Below are positions 32,957 to 45,426 of a DNA stretch of 64,000 nt, piece after piece; position 1 is the first letter of the stretch; each line of letters starts with the position of its first letter. The position numbers and the translations under genes were made by a program. The notes beneath the pieces are model-generated. The model did not search any database. It was given only the letters and a program-made list of their open reading frames with translations, and was not told the DNA's origin. Origin of the DNA: Cunninghamia lanceolata (Eukaryota > Streptophyta > Pinopsida > Cupressales > Cupressaceae); assembly GCA_027924645.1 (NCBI GenBank), contig BSBN01000809.1, positions 47,150,001 through 47,214,000 on the forward strand. Direction: 5' to 3'.

Positions 32957-34635
32957 AATGGTACTATGCAACTTCATGGTCGTTGTTCCATTTGGTGACT
33001 GTAGCACTCTTATTAGCTTCTCAACTATGATAAAGGCTCATGTATGCCTTCATATTCTTATGCCTTGTATTTATTGCTTGCTATCTCACTTTCCTCTATA
33101 CCCTACTCATCAATGATAGATGTAAAGGTTTGGAACTTCTTCTCACTGCTACTACAGGTCTCACCTAGTTGATTTGTTTGATGTAGCTTTCATATGGATG
33201 AATCACATGCATGATATTCTACACTTGATGCATCCTTTGACAAGATGATTGTACCTTTTAGTTCTTTTGATGGCACAATGGATTTTTTATGACTGTATCA
33301 CATGGCATTTGACTTGGCTGGCCTCTCCATTTGTACTTGTTCATTGATGAGATAAGGATCATGCTATGCTTTCTTCATGTCATTTGATTGTATCTGTATA
33401 TGTTATGACTACAACCTCATAATATACATGGTTGTCCTCTTTTTGGATGAGCCCTCAGTAACTTCTCAATCTTCCTTTACTGTCCTGATGACATATATGA
33501 ATATCTTGATGATCCGATTTTTCTTTCTTAAAATCATGATTATGTTGATGTAATGGAATGTTCTTGATAATTAGAAGACCTCTTCATTATACCAGCATAG
33601 TCATGGTTTTGTAAAATTTGTCTTTAAGGATTCCATTATCCCTCTTAAGTGAAATAGGAGGGTAGCATGTTGCACTCACCCATTGTGGGAGCCCACTTAC
33701 ATCACATGCTAAAATGTCTTCAAACTAGTAACATAACTTCTCCTATACCTGCACAATGAACAAACAAGTTAGCATTAAAACATACCTTTGAAAGTTCGAT
33801 GCTCTTTCCCATGATGATTTTGGCCTTCCATCTGATGAGCTGATTTTTACATATGTCTGATAATGATCCAACTGTAGCATCATGATTGCAATTTTTTATA
33901 TCTTTTGATAAGGCATATGATGAGTTTCTATATCCGGATCTCTAACAAAACCTTTTCCAACATTGTAGGCTCATCATCATGATCAGGAGCAAGAGGCTAA
34001 AAACATGAAGATCAAGTTGTAGATAGGAGGATCAACCTTCATTTCAAGGCAATGATGGATATCACTCTCCTCATGTGTTCCTTTGCTTTACCTTATGTTT
34101 AGACGTATAGCTTGCATGCTTTGTTGCATTGGCTCAGTTTAGTCATTCCCACGGCTTGTGTGAGACATATTTAAACACTCTCTTGAATATCATCAATTAT
34201 TTTATTTTATACAATGATTTATGTATGTTTTGCTTTCTGAATCAAATGCATAGCATAAAATAACTAAATCTACTTTAAAACATATGGTTAAAATATGATG
34301 ATGAAATGACAGTTCATAAATACCTTTCCTTTTGCATTGCACTGTGGTACTTGAATAATTAGGAACATCATAACTAAAAGATGAAATCAGTTAGATACCT
34401 GTCATTCCTTGGATGCCTATTCTCTTGTCCTTAGATCAAATTCACTTATCAGGATGGTTTGACAACTTAGCTTGAGCTGTCACATTATCTTGATAAGTGA
34501 TCCTCCATTGCTCTCTTGTCAAGATAATCGACATTTAACTGAGTGATCATGTACTTTAAAAATTTTCTTTTATCCCCTTTGTAACAACTAAAATCTAGGC
34601 CTTGCTAAATTAGGTGTGCACATAATTTAGTAACA

Positions 34636-34918
34636 TTTTTGGCTACCTCTTAGGGGTGTTTGCCTGCTAATCAAAACATAACTAGTTGCCTTGCTAATCC
34701 ATTGGGCATATGAGTCTTTTATTGCCTGAAACTTTGAAAAAACTCTTGCAACTCAAACTGATGGAAAACTACAGCAACAAAACAAAACTGAAATTCAAAC
34801 TAATCTGACCTTTTTAGGACATGGCCAACAAAATTTTCATGTGCACTTCTTGGAAAACAAAAAAAAAAAAACTGAAATGAAATGTGCAAAAGCGCTTATT
34901 TGCAACAAAGATGCTCTT
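34636..34918 (-). other. Spacer between integrase and the 3' LTR of the giant element
   Basis: This non-coding stretch includes a run of about 14 A near 34857-34870 on the + strand. I see no strong polypurine tract on the - strand next to the LTR. The last bases read AAGAGGTAGCCAAAAA, which is only partly purine. Confidence 0.45.
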
Positions 34919-36443
34919 CTAGTAACATAACTTGAGGTGAATCCCATTGATAGGGATTGGCAACACCTCTCCATGTAACTTTACAAGCCGAAATGCATTG
35001 TGTTGCTTGCATTCTGTAATGATATATAGGTCATCCCACATGGCATCCAACTTGGTGTGTTTACTAGGTTTGCTCTTCAGCTCATCCCATTTGAATACTA
35101 AATCTCCTTCCTTAAAGATTCTTGGGACTGCCTTTTTATCAAAGGTCCTCTTCAAATGTGCTTGATGTATCTCCAAGGTTCTTAATGCTTCTTTTCTAGT
35201 CTCCTCCAGCTCCATTAACTGTGCACATCTAACCTCCATTGGTTGTTCCTCTAATAATTCAAGCTCTTTAATATAACTTAGAGTTGATAGTTCAACTAAA
35301 ATTAGCAATTTAGCTTCTTTTCTATAAGTCAAAATATAAGACCTCTTGTGAGTTACCTATATCTCTCTTAGGAGTTATCCTATTAGCCCAAAGGGCTAAT
35401 TTCAACTTGTCATGCCGAGATCTCTGATTGTCATCAACTATTATCTTAATTATCTTAATTAGGTTCTTATTTGTTGATTCTACCTATTCATTACCCTAAG
35501 GGTAATAATTGGACAAAGTATTTAGAAATATGTTGTTCTTTACAGACCAATTAGAAATTCTTAAACTAATGAATGCTAAAGTGTTATCAGAAATAATTGA
35601 ATTAGGAGTACCAAACTTGGAAACCAAGTCTTGATAGAAGTTCAGAACATAAGTCACATTTGCTTCCTTTAATGCAACTGCTTCAATCCATTTTGTGAAG
35701 TAATCTATTGCAATTAGTGTCCATTTATGTCCTTAACTTTATGGTGGATTGATGGGACCAATGAAGTTCAAACCCCACTTGCCAAATGGTTGTTCTACCT
35801 GAATTGGATGCAGAGGCATGGCTGCAAGCTTCTGTTTGCCTGTAAAAATTGAACATTTGTTGTATTTCTTCACCCAATCATGTGCATCTTTAAATAATTC
35901 TGGCCAATAATAACCAGCTCTCATAATCTATAGAGTTGTTGTTCTTGGTGCAAAGTGACCTCCAGAAGGTCCATCATGAAACTCTTCTAGAATTTTCTGA
36001 ATCTGTTCTAGTTCTACACACCTTAACAAAACACCATTAAAATCCCTTTTATACGAAACTCCATCTATTATAGCATAAGGGACGGCTTGCAGCATGTAGT
36101 ACCTTCTTTTTAATCTATCTAGACCTTTAGGATAGTCTCCTGTATGTAGATAATGAACCATTTGCTGAACCCAACTTGTAGGTGGGTTTGGGATAGCTGC
36201 TTGTTCCTTGTTTTGTAGCATTGTCTCAGACTCTTCTTCAAGTTTAGTGTTGTTTCTTTCATTTTCTACCAACCGTTCACACAAACCTTTATCTATAACA
36301 GGCTTTGTAACCTTGATTTGAATATCATATTCCATCATTTTTGTTATCCATCCTACTCTCTTATCATTAAGATCCTTACTAAGCAATAATTCCTTGACTG
36401 TTGGATGGGCAACCATCAGTTGTATTATATTGTTTGAAAGCAT
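34919..36443 (-). pseudogene. pol (INT): Integrase of the giant element, broken
   Basis: The frame at 36443-35928 holds the RNase H tether (ITKMMEYDIQIKVTK) and runs into the integrase zinc-binding region (HDGPSGGHFAPRTTTL). After a TAG this continues at 35924-35739 with AGYYWPELFKDAHDWVKKYNKC. The DDE core is degenerate but readable (LNFIGPINPP near 35750, SDNTLAF near 35580 and VESTNKNL near 35480). The frame at 35332-34919 is the C-terminal domain (TFDKKAVPRIFKEGDLVFKW...GIHLKLCY), as in Tat-lineage integrases, with no chromodomain. Stops and a shift between 35740 and 35340 prevent translation. Confidence 0.88.
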
Positions 36444-37875
36444 GTATTTAAACTTTTAAAGGCTTCTTATGGTAACCAATACATGTTTCTCAACAAATGA
36501 ATACCTCACCTCATAATCATGCAGAATTTGACTAAAGAAAGCCCTAGGTTGCTCCAATCCTTCTCCATTTTGCTAATAGAGCATAGCTGAGATTGTATCA
36601 ACACTACCAAATGCATACAAAATAAAATCCTTGTCAAAATTTGGATTAATTAGTGTTGGGACAGCAAAAAGTGTCTCTTTGATTTCTTCAAAAATTTGCT
36701 TACCTTCCTTTGTCCAACTGAAAGGAATATTCTTTTTTAACATGGTTGTAAAGGGATGCAATAATGCTCCTTTGTTTGGTATGAACCTCCTTACAAAGTT
36801 GATTCTTCCAAGAAAAGATTTGTAATCCTTTCTTATGTGCTAGAAGTGGTAATGCTAGGATTGTAGAAATCCTTTTAGGATCTATGGATATTCCATCCTT
36901 TGATACTATATGTCCTAGAAGCTTTCCTTAATGCACAGAAAAAATACTCTTTTTTGGGTTGAGTGAAACCCCAAATTCTCTGCATCTTTCAAAAATCAGC
37001 CTTAGATGATAAAAATGATCTTTAGGCTTCTTTGAAAACATAGTTACATCATCTAGACATACAAGTACAAATTTGTTTATAAGGCATTGAAAAGCCATAT
37101 CCATGGCTCTTTGGAATGTTGCTCCTGCATTAGACAATCCAAATGGCATCTTCCTATAAGCCATTATACCCCATTTGGTAGTGAAAGTAGTCTTGTACTG
37201 GTCTTCCTCTTTCACTAAAATATGATTGTAGCCTGAATAACCATCTAATAAAGAAAAACTTTCTAATCCTAAAACAACTTGTACAGGATTTTCTCCATTG
37301 ATGGCAATGGGTAATGGTCTTTCGGAGATGCTCTATTTAAGTCATGGAAATCAACACCTAATCTAATTTCTCCATTTTTCTTTCTAACAGGAACTAAGTT
37401 AGAAACCCAAGATGTATGCTTTATGGGAAAGATTATGTTACCTTCTATCAGCTTGTTTAATTTAGTCTTTATGAGGACTTCTAGCTTTGGGTTTAACGGC
37501 CTTTGTTTCTGTCTAACTGGTTTAGCCTTGGGTTCAAGCTCAATAGTGTGTTGAGCTAACTCAGGATTATAGATATCCATACTCCCAAGCAAATACATCA
37601 CTGAATTCTTGGCACAGCTGAATAAAAGCTTATTGTTCTTTTGTGCACACTTTTCCAAGCTTAAGCAGCTTGCCTTTGAATATCTCAATAGGCTCATAAT
37701 GTTCCTGTTTCATAGATAAGCTAGCTTTATCTCTCCTAACCTAATCATCAATGTTAAATATCGACTCTAAGGTTACCAAACCCTTAGGCAATTTATTTGA
37801 CTTTAATTGTAATATCTGATCATCATATTGCTGTAGCCATTTCTGTTGATTTCCTATAGATAACTCAACTTCTTC
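36444..37875 (-). pseudogene. pol (RT-RNH): Reverse transcriptase and RNase H of the giant element, broken
   Basis: The frame at 37697-37269 carries the RT N-terminal blocks (VSNLVPVRKKNGEIRLGVDF, then LNRASPKDHYPLPSM). The frame at 37215-36928 carries KMPFGLSNAGATFQRAMD and the catalytic segment VLVCLDDVTMFSK, where the usual Tyr of YxDD is Cys. The frame at 36761-36573 is the start of RNase H (ILYAFGSVDTISAMLY). The first catalytic Asp, expected after ILY, is not evident. The block wording is that of Tat-lineage gypsy elements. Frameshifts near 37240 and 36830 split it. A solo LTR inserted at its upstream edge separates it from the extra RNase H. Confidence 0.9.
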
Positions 37876-38672
37876 TGTGGGAGGGTAAAAAACTCTATTA
37901 AAGTCCTAAAATGATAGACTGTCACCCTACCTATGCAATGGAGAGCTTAAACAACCTAGAATGCAAGCATGGAAGCATAAAAACCCTAGATTCTCTAATG
38001 CATTTCCTCTATTACTATGCTCTAACCTAGCTATGGTGGTGTACTAAGACTTGCAGGTCTACTAATGAGATGAATATTGACAATGGTAGGAGTCAAATGC
38101 TCAAGTGGTGGTTGAAAATGGAGAGATAAAAGGGGTTTTATAGAAAGTGAGAAATGAATGGAGGGTGGAGATTAATAGTTGACTTAGGGAAAAGATCAAT
38201 GGCTCACAATGATTTAGGGTTTCCTCTCACAAGAGGAGAAATTTTATTTTTAAATTGAAGGAAATTTGTGAGGAGGTCAATGTTTAAAATTAAATAAATT
38301 GTGAGGATTTATTTAATTTTTTGTGAGGAAAGGGGGGATGTGTTAGGATTAGATTAAATAAGTGGGAACTTATTTAACCTAGGGCTAGGCTAATAATTTA
38401 AATAAATGGATATTTATTTAAATTAAAGGGGATATTGATGTTTGATGAGCAAATAATTAAATAATAATTATATTATTTAATTATAGAGGAATTTAGATGA
38501 AGAGGGCTTAAGTAATTAAATAAATGAAATTTATTTAATGAAGAAAGCAGAAGGGAGATTGAATTGATTAAATAATTTTAGAAATTATTTAATTAATAGC
38601 AGAATGTGGAATTTAGGTGGAATGTGCATGAAAATGTCGCTCGTAGGCCTAGAACATTTTTATGTGTCTACA
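37876..38672 (-). mobile_element. Solo LTR (797 bp) inserted in pol of the giant element
   Basis: On the - strand it starts TGTAGACACATAAAAATG and ends CCTCCCACA, so both TG and CA termini are present. Flanks TCTTC (37871-37875) and TATTC (38673-38677) differ at one base and look like a 5-bp target duplication. A TATA-like TCTATAAAACCCC lies at about 38132-38144 on the - strand. The U3 part is full of TTTAATTA-type and ATTTAAATAAAT-type A/T repeats. Coding sequence resumes on both sides. No second LTR or interior is present, so it probably arose by LTR-LTR recombination. Confidence 0.8.
38132..38144 (-). promoter_or_regulatory. TATA-like box of the solo LTR
   Basis: TCTATAAAACCCC on the - strand lies in the middle of the solo LTR, where a gypsy LTR promoter is expected. 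Confidence 0.55.
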
Positions 38673-39400
38673 TATTCTATCAGAAAATTAACAATTTGCT
38701 CATCGCTATCAAAGACTTGCCAAATGATGTTATTATCTAGTATTGATGGTCTCACAACAACTTTTACATAAAGAGGAGTATGAACATTCTTCATTTTTGC
38801 TGGAATATCATACTCAGCACCAATAGTAGCCAATTTGTCAGCCTAATTATTATCAATCCTTGGTATAGATATCAAATTAAATGCATCAAACTCATCTATC
38901 ACATCCCAAACTCTGTGTTTGTACAATTTTAGTAAATCATTTTTAGTAGTAGCAATATTTCTCACTTGTTTTACCACTAATTCACTATCTCCAAATACTT
39001 TAAGGCATTTAATATTTCTTTTTCTAGCCCATTCCAATTCATGCACTAATGCCTCATACTCAGCTAAATTGTTTGAACAGTTGAAAGCAAAACAAAAAGA
39101 TGAATAATAATTTTCACCTGTGGGAGAAACTAAAACAGCTCCTCCACTAGCACCAATTTTACTTCTAGAACCATCATAATACAGTTGCCAAACATCATTT
39201 TCAGATTGTACAGTTTGCTGATTTTCTCCTTTTAACAGGTTTGGAATAGCAGCACCCTTCTCTTGGATCATATAAACACCAAGACCTATTTCATCCATTT
39301 GATCAAAAGGATCTATCTCATGATTTTTTGTTGCCCACTGATCCAAAACTAGATTAGGTATGCCCTCTAAAGGTGTATTTGGGTCTTGGACAGTAGTTGG
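38673..39400 (-). pseudogene. pol (aRNH): Additional RNase H domain (aRNH type) upstream of RT
   Basis: The 167-codon frame at 39346-38843 contains a second RNase H of the cellular or archaeal-like type found in Tat-lineage elements. Visible catalytic blocks are LYYDGSRSKIGASGGAVL (Asp), NNLAEYEALVHEL (Glu) and VFGDSELVVKQV (Asp). The frame stops at a TAG where IDNN-x-ADKL would run through, and that last Asp block is still visible beyond the stop. Such a domain is generally found next to the RT-linked RNase H, before integrase. Here it lies between protease and RT on the - strand. The reading continues to the solo LTR at 38672. Confidence 0.85.
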
Positions 39401-39449
39401 TTCTTATTGATAAAAAATGAAAAATTGGCATTAATTGGACTGGGTGTAT

Positions 39450-39850
39450 ATGGCTCAAGATGGCCATTTGCTAATGGTTCTGATTTTATGGTGACTTTAG
39501 TGCCATATCTAGTTCTAAAAAATAGATGAGTCCAATCAAAGGATAAATAGCCTCCTAGTTTTGTTATGAAATCTCTAGATAGACAAATGGCAAAGTGAGG
39601 TGGCAGATCAATAACATGGATGTCCTAATGGATTAAAAAATTTGGGCATGCATGTAAGGTAAGACCAAGATTTTTCAACATCCCAACTCTATTAATTTCA
39701 ATACCATCTAATTGAACAAACCCCTTTGCAACAGGTTCATACTTCAAACCAAATTTGTTAGCTAACTGTTTGGGCATCACAGAGCCACTAGCTCCCAAGT
39801 GAAATCATACAATTATGGACTAGATGGTTGCCAACTATCAAGGTAACATA
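39450..39850 (-). pseudogene. pol (PR): Aspartic protease of the giant element, broken
   Basis: On the - strand near 39815-39770 is a segment reading SLGASGSVMPKQLANKFGL (one TAG in the middle is read as its likely Gln or Ser relative). It matches the L-G-A-S-x-x-x-M-P pattern of gypsy retropepsins, although the leading Asp is not clear. It lies between Gag and the extra RNase H. Several stops interrupt it and I cannot define its ends. Confidence 0.6.
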
Positions 39851-40399
39851 AAAAGGAGGTGGTTTGCTCACTTTTTTGGCTGTTCATTCTTATCTTGTGC
39901 TTCATTGGTGAGCATAACCTAGGGTTGACTTGTTTGAGCTTCATTAGATGAAGATAACTAAGATCTTGTAACAAATTTTTCTAACTTGGGAGATGTAATG
40001 CATCCAATATAGACATGCTAACAGTGGCTTTCTTCATATGATCAAGAATATTGAAAGAAGGACCACTAACCTTTTGTTGTATTTTTCGAACAACAGCATT
40101 TGATTGTACTCTGGATGGTTGTGATTGAGTTTATGGTTGTCTTTTATTAGCTGTTTGCTATCCTCTTGGCAAAATATGAACATTTTTAGATGTAGAAGCT
40201 TCAGGTTGACCTTGCTGACCTCCAAAAACCTGATTTTTCCCTTTATCAGTTTGCTATTGTACTTTTTTAGCTTGTTATTTGCTGACATCAGCTTGCTGTT
40301 GTAACTCAACAGCCCTCTTTTTTGACCTGGTATTGGCTGCAATATTGGCAAATGACTATTTTTGTCCTGATAACTAATTTACTCCACAAAAATCATTAA

Positions 40400-41850
40400 C
40401 TTTCCAGTTCATTAGAGCAACATCAGGATTACTATGTTGAGTCTGAGAATCTAGCTGGTCATTAATATCACTTGTATTTTTAGCAGCAACATAATTATTT
40501 TGGACCATGAGTGCCTGACTAACCACTCCATTCATGCAAGTAGCCTGGTTGTGAGGCTAGTTACACAGATAGCACCATGCATAATCTTGAATCGTGTTAT
40601 TCTGCATAGGCACAAGCTCTTTTGATCAGCTGACAGCATTGGGATTATACTACTGATTTGGCCTATTATTATAGTCTCTTCTTTGTCCTTGATAATCTCC
40701 CTGATAAGGAGGCCTATTTACTTGATATGGGGCTTGGTATGGTCTACTATTTTGATTTTGCTCTATTTTGAGACTCACTAAGTTATTACTAATAGTCTGC
40801 AATAACTTTGCTATATTTTGCTAATTGTCCTTAAGCTCTTATATGTTAAAATGGATTGGATCAGCATTATTTTTTACAATTGTTTGATAGCCAAAGGTTA
40901 GTATAGTAGGTATTGATGCAATAGGAGGCACTGATATTGGTATTAAGGGCTAAATGTAAGGAAATATTGGCATAGGAAGCCTTGGTGGAACTTTACCATT
41001 TTTAATTAAACTATTTTCTGTTCTAATAGCAATATCAAATGCACCTAGTAAAGTAACCCCACCCATTGATTGAATCATGACAGCAATATCACTATTCAAT
41101 GCTCTTAAATAATATAGAAATGCATGCTTAGGTGAAGGCTTTACCATTTTTTGAATTCTATTCCATGTCCTTTGAAATCTGAAATTGAAATCTGACATTT
41201 TCTCTTGTGGAGCCCTCTTGATAGTTGTCATTTGCTCAATCAGTGATAAATGATTTGACTTATCTTGGAACTATCTATTCAAAGTAGATCCTAACTCATC
41301 ACATGGTGTAATAGAATTAACTCTTAATCCTCTAAACCATTGAAGAACTTTACCTTTCAAAGATGATGCTAACAGCCTTATTGCTATATTTTCTTCTATT
41401 ATATGATGAACAACACATAATGAAGCTACCTGTCTCTGATGTGTTCTATCGGTGTGGTTCCATCTTCACTGTTGAAACTAGGCAGACTTTTTAGTGCAGC
41501 TATTAGTATTGCATCATGATACCTTAGATTTAATGGGTTGCCCCCATTAAAAGTCACAAATGGTTGATTTCTTAGTGATGGTGGTTGTCTAGCTACCGAC
41601 ATTTGTACTATAGGTATTTGTATTATAGGTACTTGTACTATAGGAACCTCTTGGAGAATAGGCTCTTCTCTTTCAAGCCCTTCTTCTTTCTAAAAAATAA
41701 TTTCTTCTTCTTCAACTTGTAATACAAGTTCCTCTTCCTCAAGCTCTTGAAAAACATGTACTTGTTCTCTTGGACTTGTTGGTGGAGAACTATAAGGTAC
41801 TGATGAAGAGCTTGCAAACAAAGGATTTCGATGAGAAGCAAATTTAGGCT
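40400..41850 (-). pseudogene. gag: Gag of the giant element, broken
   Basis: The frame at 41231-40950 has a retrotransposon Gag core (QEKMSDFNFRFQRTWNRI, then an Ala/Leu-rich helix). Upstream on the - strand, to about 41500, further Gag helices are readable with many stops. Near 40590-40545 is a zinc knuckle, C-x2-C-x3-H-x4-C (CYLCN-x-PHNQATC). A Gln/Lys-rich tail follows to about 40030. A 67-codon frame at 41841-41638 rich in Lys and Phe is probably out of frame. The protein would package element RNA. Confidence 0.75.
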
Positions 41851-42138
41851 ATGTATTTGGCAGATTTGGTACTACTATACTTGCTGGTCTTATCACTCTA
41901 TCTTCTTTCACCCTCCTTTTTGGTGGTGATAGATGAATATGTCTCTTTTTAAGATCTTTATTTGATCTTGTTTGGTACTTTTTCATAGGCTGCAAGATTT
42001 TATCTATCAAACCAAAAAATAATAGTTGCCAAGTACTTGAAATAAAACCTCTCTACTGATCATACGAAAATAGTAGAAAAAATAAGTTCTTTTTTGAACT
42101 AAAAATTAGTTCAAAGTCCAATCGGGCATGTCAAAAGA
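41851..42138 (-). other. Leader and primer-binding region of the giant element
   Basis: Directly next to the 5' LTR the - strand reads TCTTTTGACATGCCCGATT (from 42138 down). It resembles the TTTTGGTGAGCCCATTT of element C, including a shared TTGGACTT a few bases on. If TGACATGCCC is a mutated TGG-starting primer site, the two families may use related primers. No tRNA is assigned. Confidence 0.5.
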
Positions 42139-45100
42139 TATTGACGAGCAAGATTGCACCTGTTTATGCAAAGCTGTGAAGCTCAACAATCCTGTGTAAC
42201 ATGGGATCAAACTCAGGTTGTGGGTGACCTATGGTGAGCTTGAACCTCTAGATTATGGGTTGGTTCCCTTGTAATTTTCAATGGATTTATAACTTGATAT
42301 GAAAAGGATTGAAAGGATCTACTAAAAATACTAAAACTTTAATTTAAAGTATGGTGATGCACCTAAATTGATGGAAACTACAATTCTAACTCACAATAGA
42401 TCTCAGAAAATCTATCCACACAATCCACTTTTGGCAATATGATCACAAAAATGATTCTAAGGGAGGCTGGAAATAACTTTCTTTTTAAAGGAAAATAGGG
42501 TTCTCCCAACATGAAAGAAGATTTATTCCAGTTGCACAACCTAAGACCTATGATTTCAATGCTTTTCAATACATGCAAGTACAAATAAGATAATGATTTT
42601 AAAGGTTCTGATATTAAACACAATAAAATCTCATCAAATCATTCACAAAAGTAGCATTAATGAAAAGGTAGACACTTGATTCAGCTAAAAAATAAAGGAA
42701 CACTTGCATAAAAAGATAAAGAATAGAACCTATAACCTATTGTAATCTCTATAAATCTGCAAAAATATGAGTTACAAAACCTTCTTCTCTCTCAAAGTGT
42801 AAAGAGCAAAAAAGGCAAGAAGTAGAAAAACCTATGTTTTTCTTACAATATATAATATGCTCTCTCAAAACACCTAGAAAGGTTAACTGCAGTCAACTGC
42901 CTCTAAAAATAATCTCTCAAAACTGATCCATGAACAAGCATAAAAATTGCTAAAAGTAAGGGCTATAATTGACCCAAATCAAGCTAAAATAGCTCCAAAC
43001 TATTCCTCTATTAGTTTTACCAAAAGGTGGGCCGAACTCTCCAAATTTGACCAAAAAGCCATGCATAGAACTCCAAAGAGCCTCAATTAACTCTATCCTC
43101 CAAAATTGCATGATTTTGGGATATGTAAACAAAGTAAAAATAACTAATAAAGTTTTTCAAGATGATTTACTTTATTATTTATTATAGACTTGTCCATTTT
43201 ATCATTTTTGCATCTCTATGATAAATAATAAAGTAATTTATAACTCATTACTTTATTATTTATTTTACATTTGCTTATTTTATCTCTAACTCATGCAAAA
43301 AGTAAAATAGACTCCTTCTATCTCCTTTTGGATTTGCATAATTACATCAATGCATCTAATTATGATGCAAAAATAAACAAACCCCCATGCATGAAAAAGA
43401 TAAAAAAATATCCTCTTTTACCCCCGTATATCTCACTCACAATATAGTAGTTTCCTCATGCAAAAAATACTCTATGCATTTTGCATTAGTTACATGCATT
43501 TATCTCAACCTTATAACTCCTATGCATTATGTATCAAAACTCAATGCATTACATCAATATGTGTCTTCACACCTTATATCTCCCATCATCATACCTCATG
43601 CATTATTTGTTACATAAAGCACCTTATCACTCCATGCAAAAAAAAAATACAACACCATGCATTATTTATTACATAACATATCTTTTATATATGCAGCACC
43701 TTATCACTCATGCACTAAGGTATAAATCTCACCTTTGAATTATCGCTTATGTTTTGACTTTCATCTCCATTCTTTGCAAAACATAATATAAGGCATAAAT
43801 CCTTAACCTTGCATCATTGTTTATGTTGACCTTTGAAGGAATAAAAAGAAAGGTAAGAATGACATTTTCAACCCTTGTGGCATCATTAGGTTTGAATCAT
43901 TATGTTTGAATCATTATGTTTGAAAGACTTTAGAAGTCTTGACCATGATGATATATGGATAACAATGATTTATTTGTGAAAGAGAAGTCAAAAAAGAGCA
44001 AAAAGTCACTCGGTGTTCGAGCTAACGCAAACTACCAAAAAGGAAAAAACCTAAAAGTTTTTTATCATTTTTCACGTGTGCTTCATTGTGCTCCTCCTAA
44101 GCTACCACCATGCCTGCTAGGTTTTGAAGACATTTTTATCATTCTCTACAATTTTTTGAAGGTTCTTGATGTAATCTTTTAAGGATTTTAATAGGAATTG
44201 GAAGGTGAGTATTTCTATCACTTTTTGATCCAATTTTCCCTTTCTGAATGCAAACGATTAGCCTATAGGCAATGGCCACAATAGAGATTTTGATGTATTC
44301 ATTTGTGTCCTTATGTGGTTTACATCTTCTCTATGTCGAGCCACCATGAAAGCTTAACTTAGAGAAATTTCTCAAGGTTTTGACTATGGTTTTCTTCTAC
44401 CTCGAAGCCATACTTCATAGGTGAGTTACTATGCTGCCCTCTTTTATCTTTTTGTGAGATGAAAAATTAAAGAAAATGAATAATACATTACTCCTTTAGT
44501 CTCTCTCTCTTTTGTAAAAGCTCCACTGGTATAATGAAAAAAGAACCTTCTACTTCTCTGCATCATTTCATCATTCTTTCTGGTTATGGTGACCTCGGCC
44601 TCCATGTATAAATATTCTGAGGGTTTTGACAAAAAATGAAGCAAAACTGGTAACACTGCTCTCATTTTTCCATAACCCATCACAACTGTTTGAGAAGGAA
44701 CATGTATATCATTTTTATGAAGAATGGAAAAAGCTTCTTTTCTTTATGAGGAAACCTTCCTAGGGTTTGTTGAAAATGATTTTGTTTCTTTTAAAAAATA
44801 GCATGGCTACTCATATAAGCCATATATCTAACAAAAAAGAAATGGTAAACCTTCATTCACCATATACCCTCTTAGAGTTTGTAAAAAACCCCAATTTTCT
44901 TCTTTCTGTTGTAAAAGGTATCACTACTCTTTATCATGGGCTAATGGTGATGACAGCATATGAAGCTTCTTTAACTATAGAATTGTGACTTTCCTATATA
45001 CTTTGACTCTTTTATGATAGTTAACCCCTTTTTAAAAGACAATAGTCTTTCTTTCCTTCTCAATGTTCCATCTAGGTATAATGTGCCTATGTGTATCTTT

Positions 45101-45426
45101 TGATCTTACATATTCAGTGGCTTCTTTATTTCTTGCTCTATCACAAAAGAGAAGGTGCATCTGCTGCTCCACCCTTATTGCTCTACTTTGATTGTGTTCA
45201 TATGCTTCATGTTGACTATATTTGTATATGCTATGACATAAAGATGAGATAAGGATGTCTTCTAAAGTGTTATGCTACTCCACTTGACTCAGTTACTATA
45301 TTGTATGTGATCATTTTGAATGATGAAGGTTTGGAAAATGCATACCATCTTTATGCTTCAGATTGTCATAATGACTTTAGTTCCACTTGCATTTTTGTTC
45401 TTATATTATTGTGAAAGTCACCTGAA

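Larger units (their letters stand above)
27101..34635 (-). repeat. 3' LTR of the giant element
   Basis: It begins TGTTGACGAGC and ends TTAGTAACA on the + strand and aligns along its whole length with 42139-47525 plus 53798-55014. By eye the two differ by roughly 5-10 percent. It contains a 985-bp TIR insertion and an 822-bp tandem duplication. AT-rich inverted repeats around 29084-29215 recur in the sister LTR near 43140-43270. I see no coding domain. The longest frames (for example 29212-29589 and 31889-32248) are antisense to the element, lack any recognisable domain, and change residues freely between copies. Confidence 0.87.
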
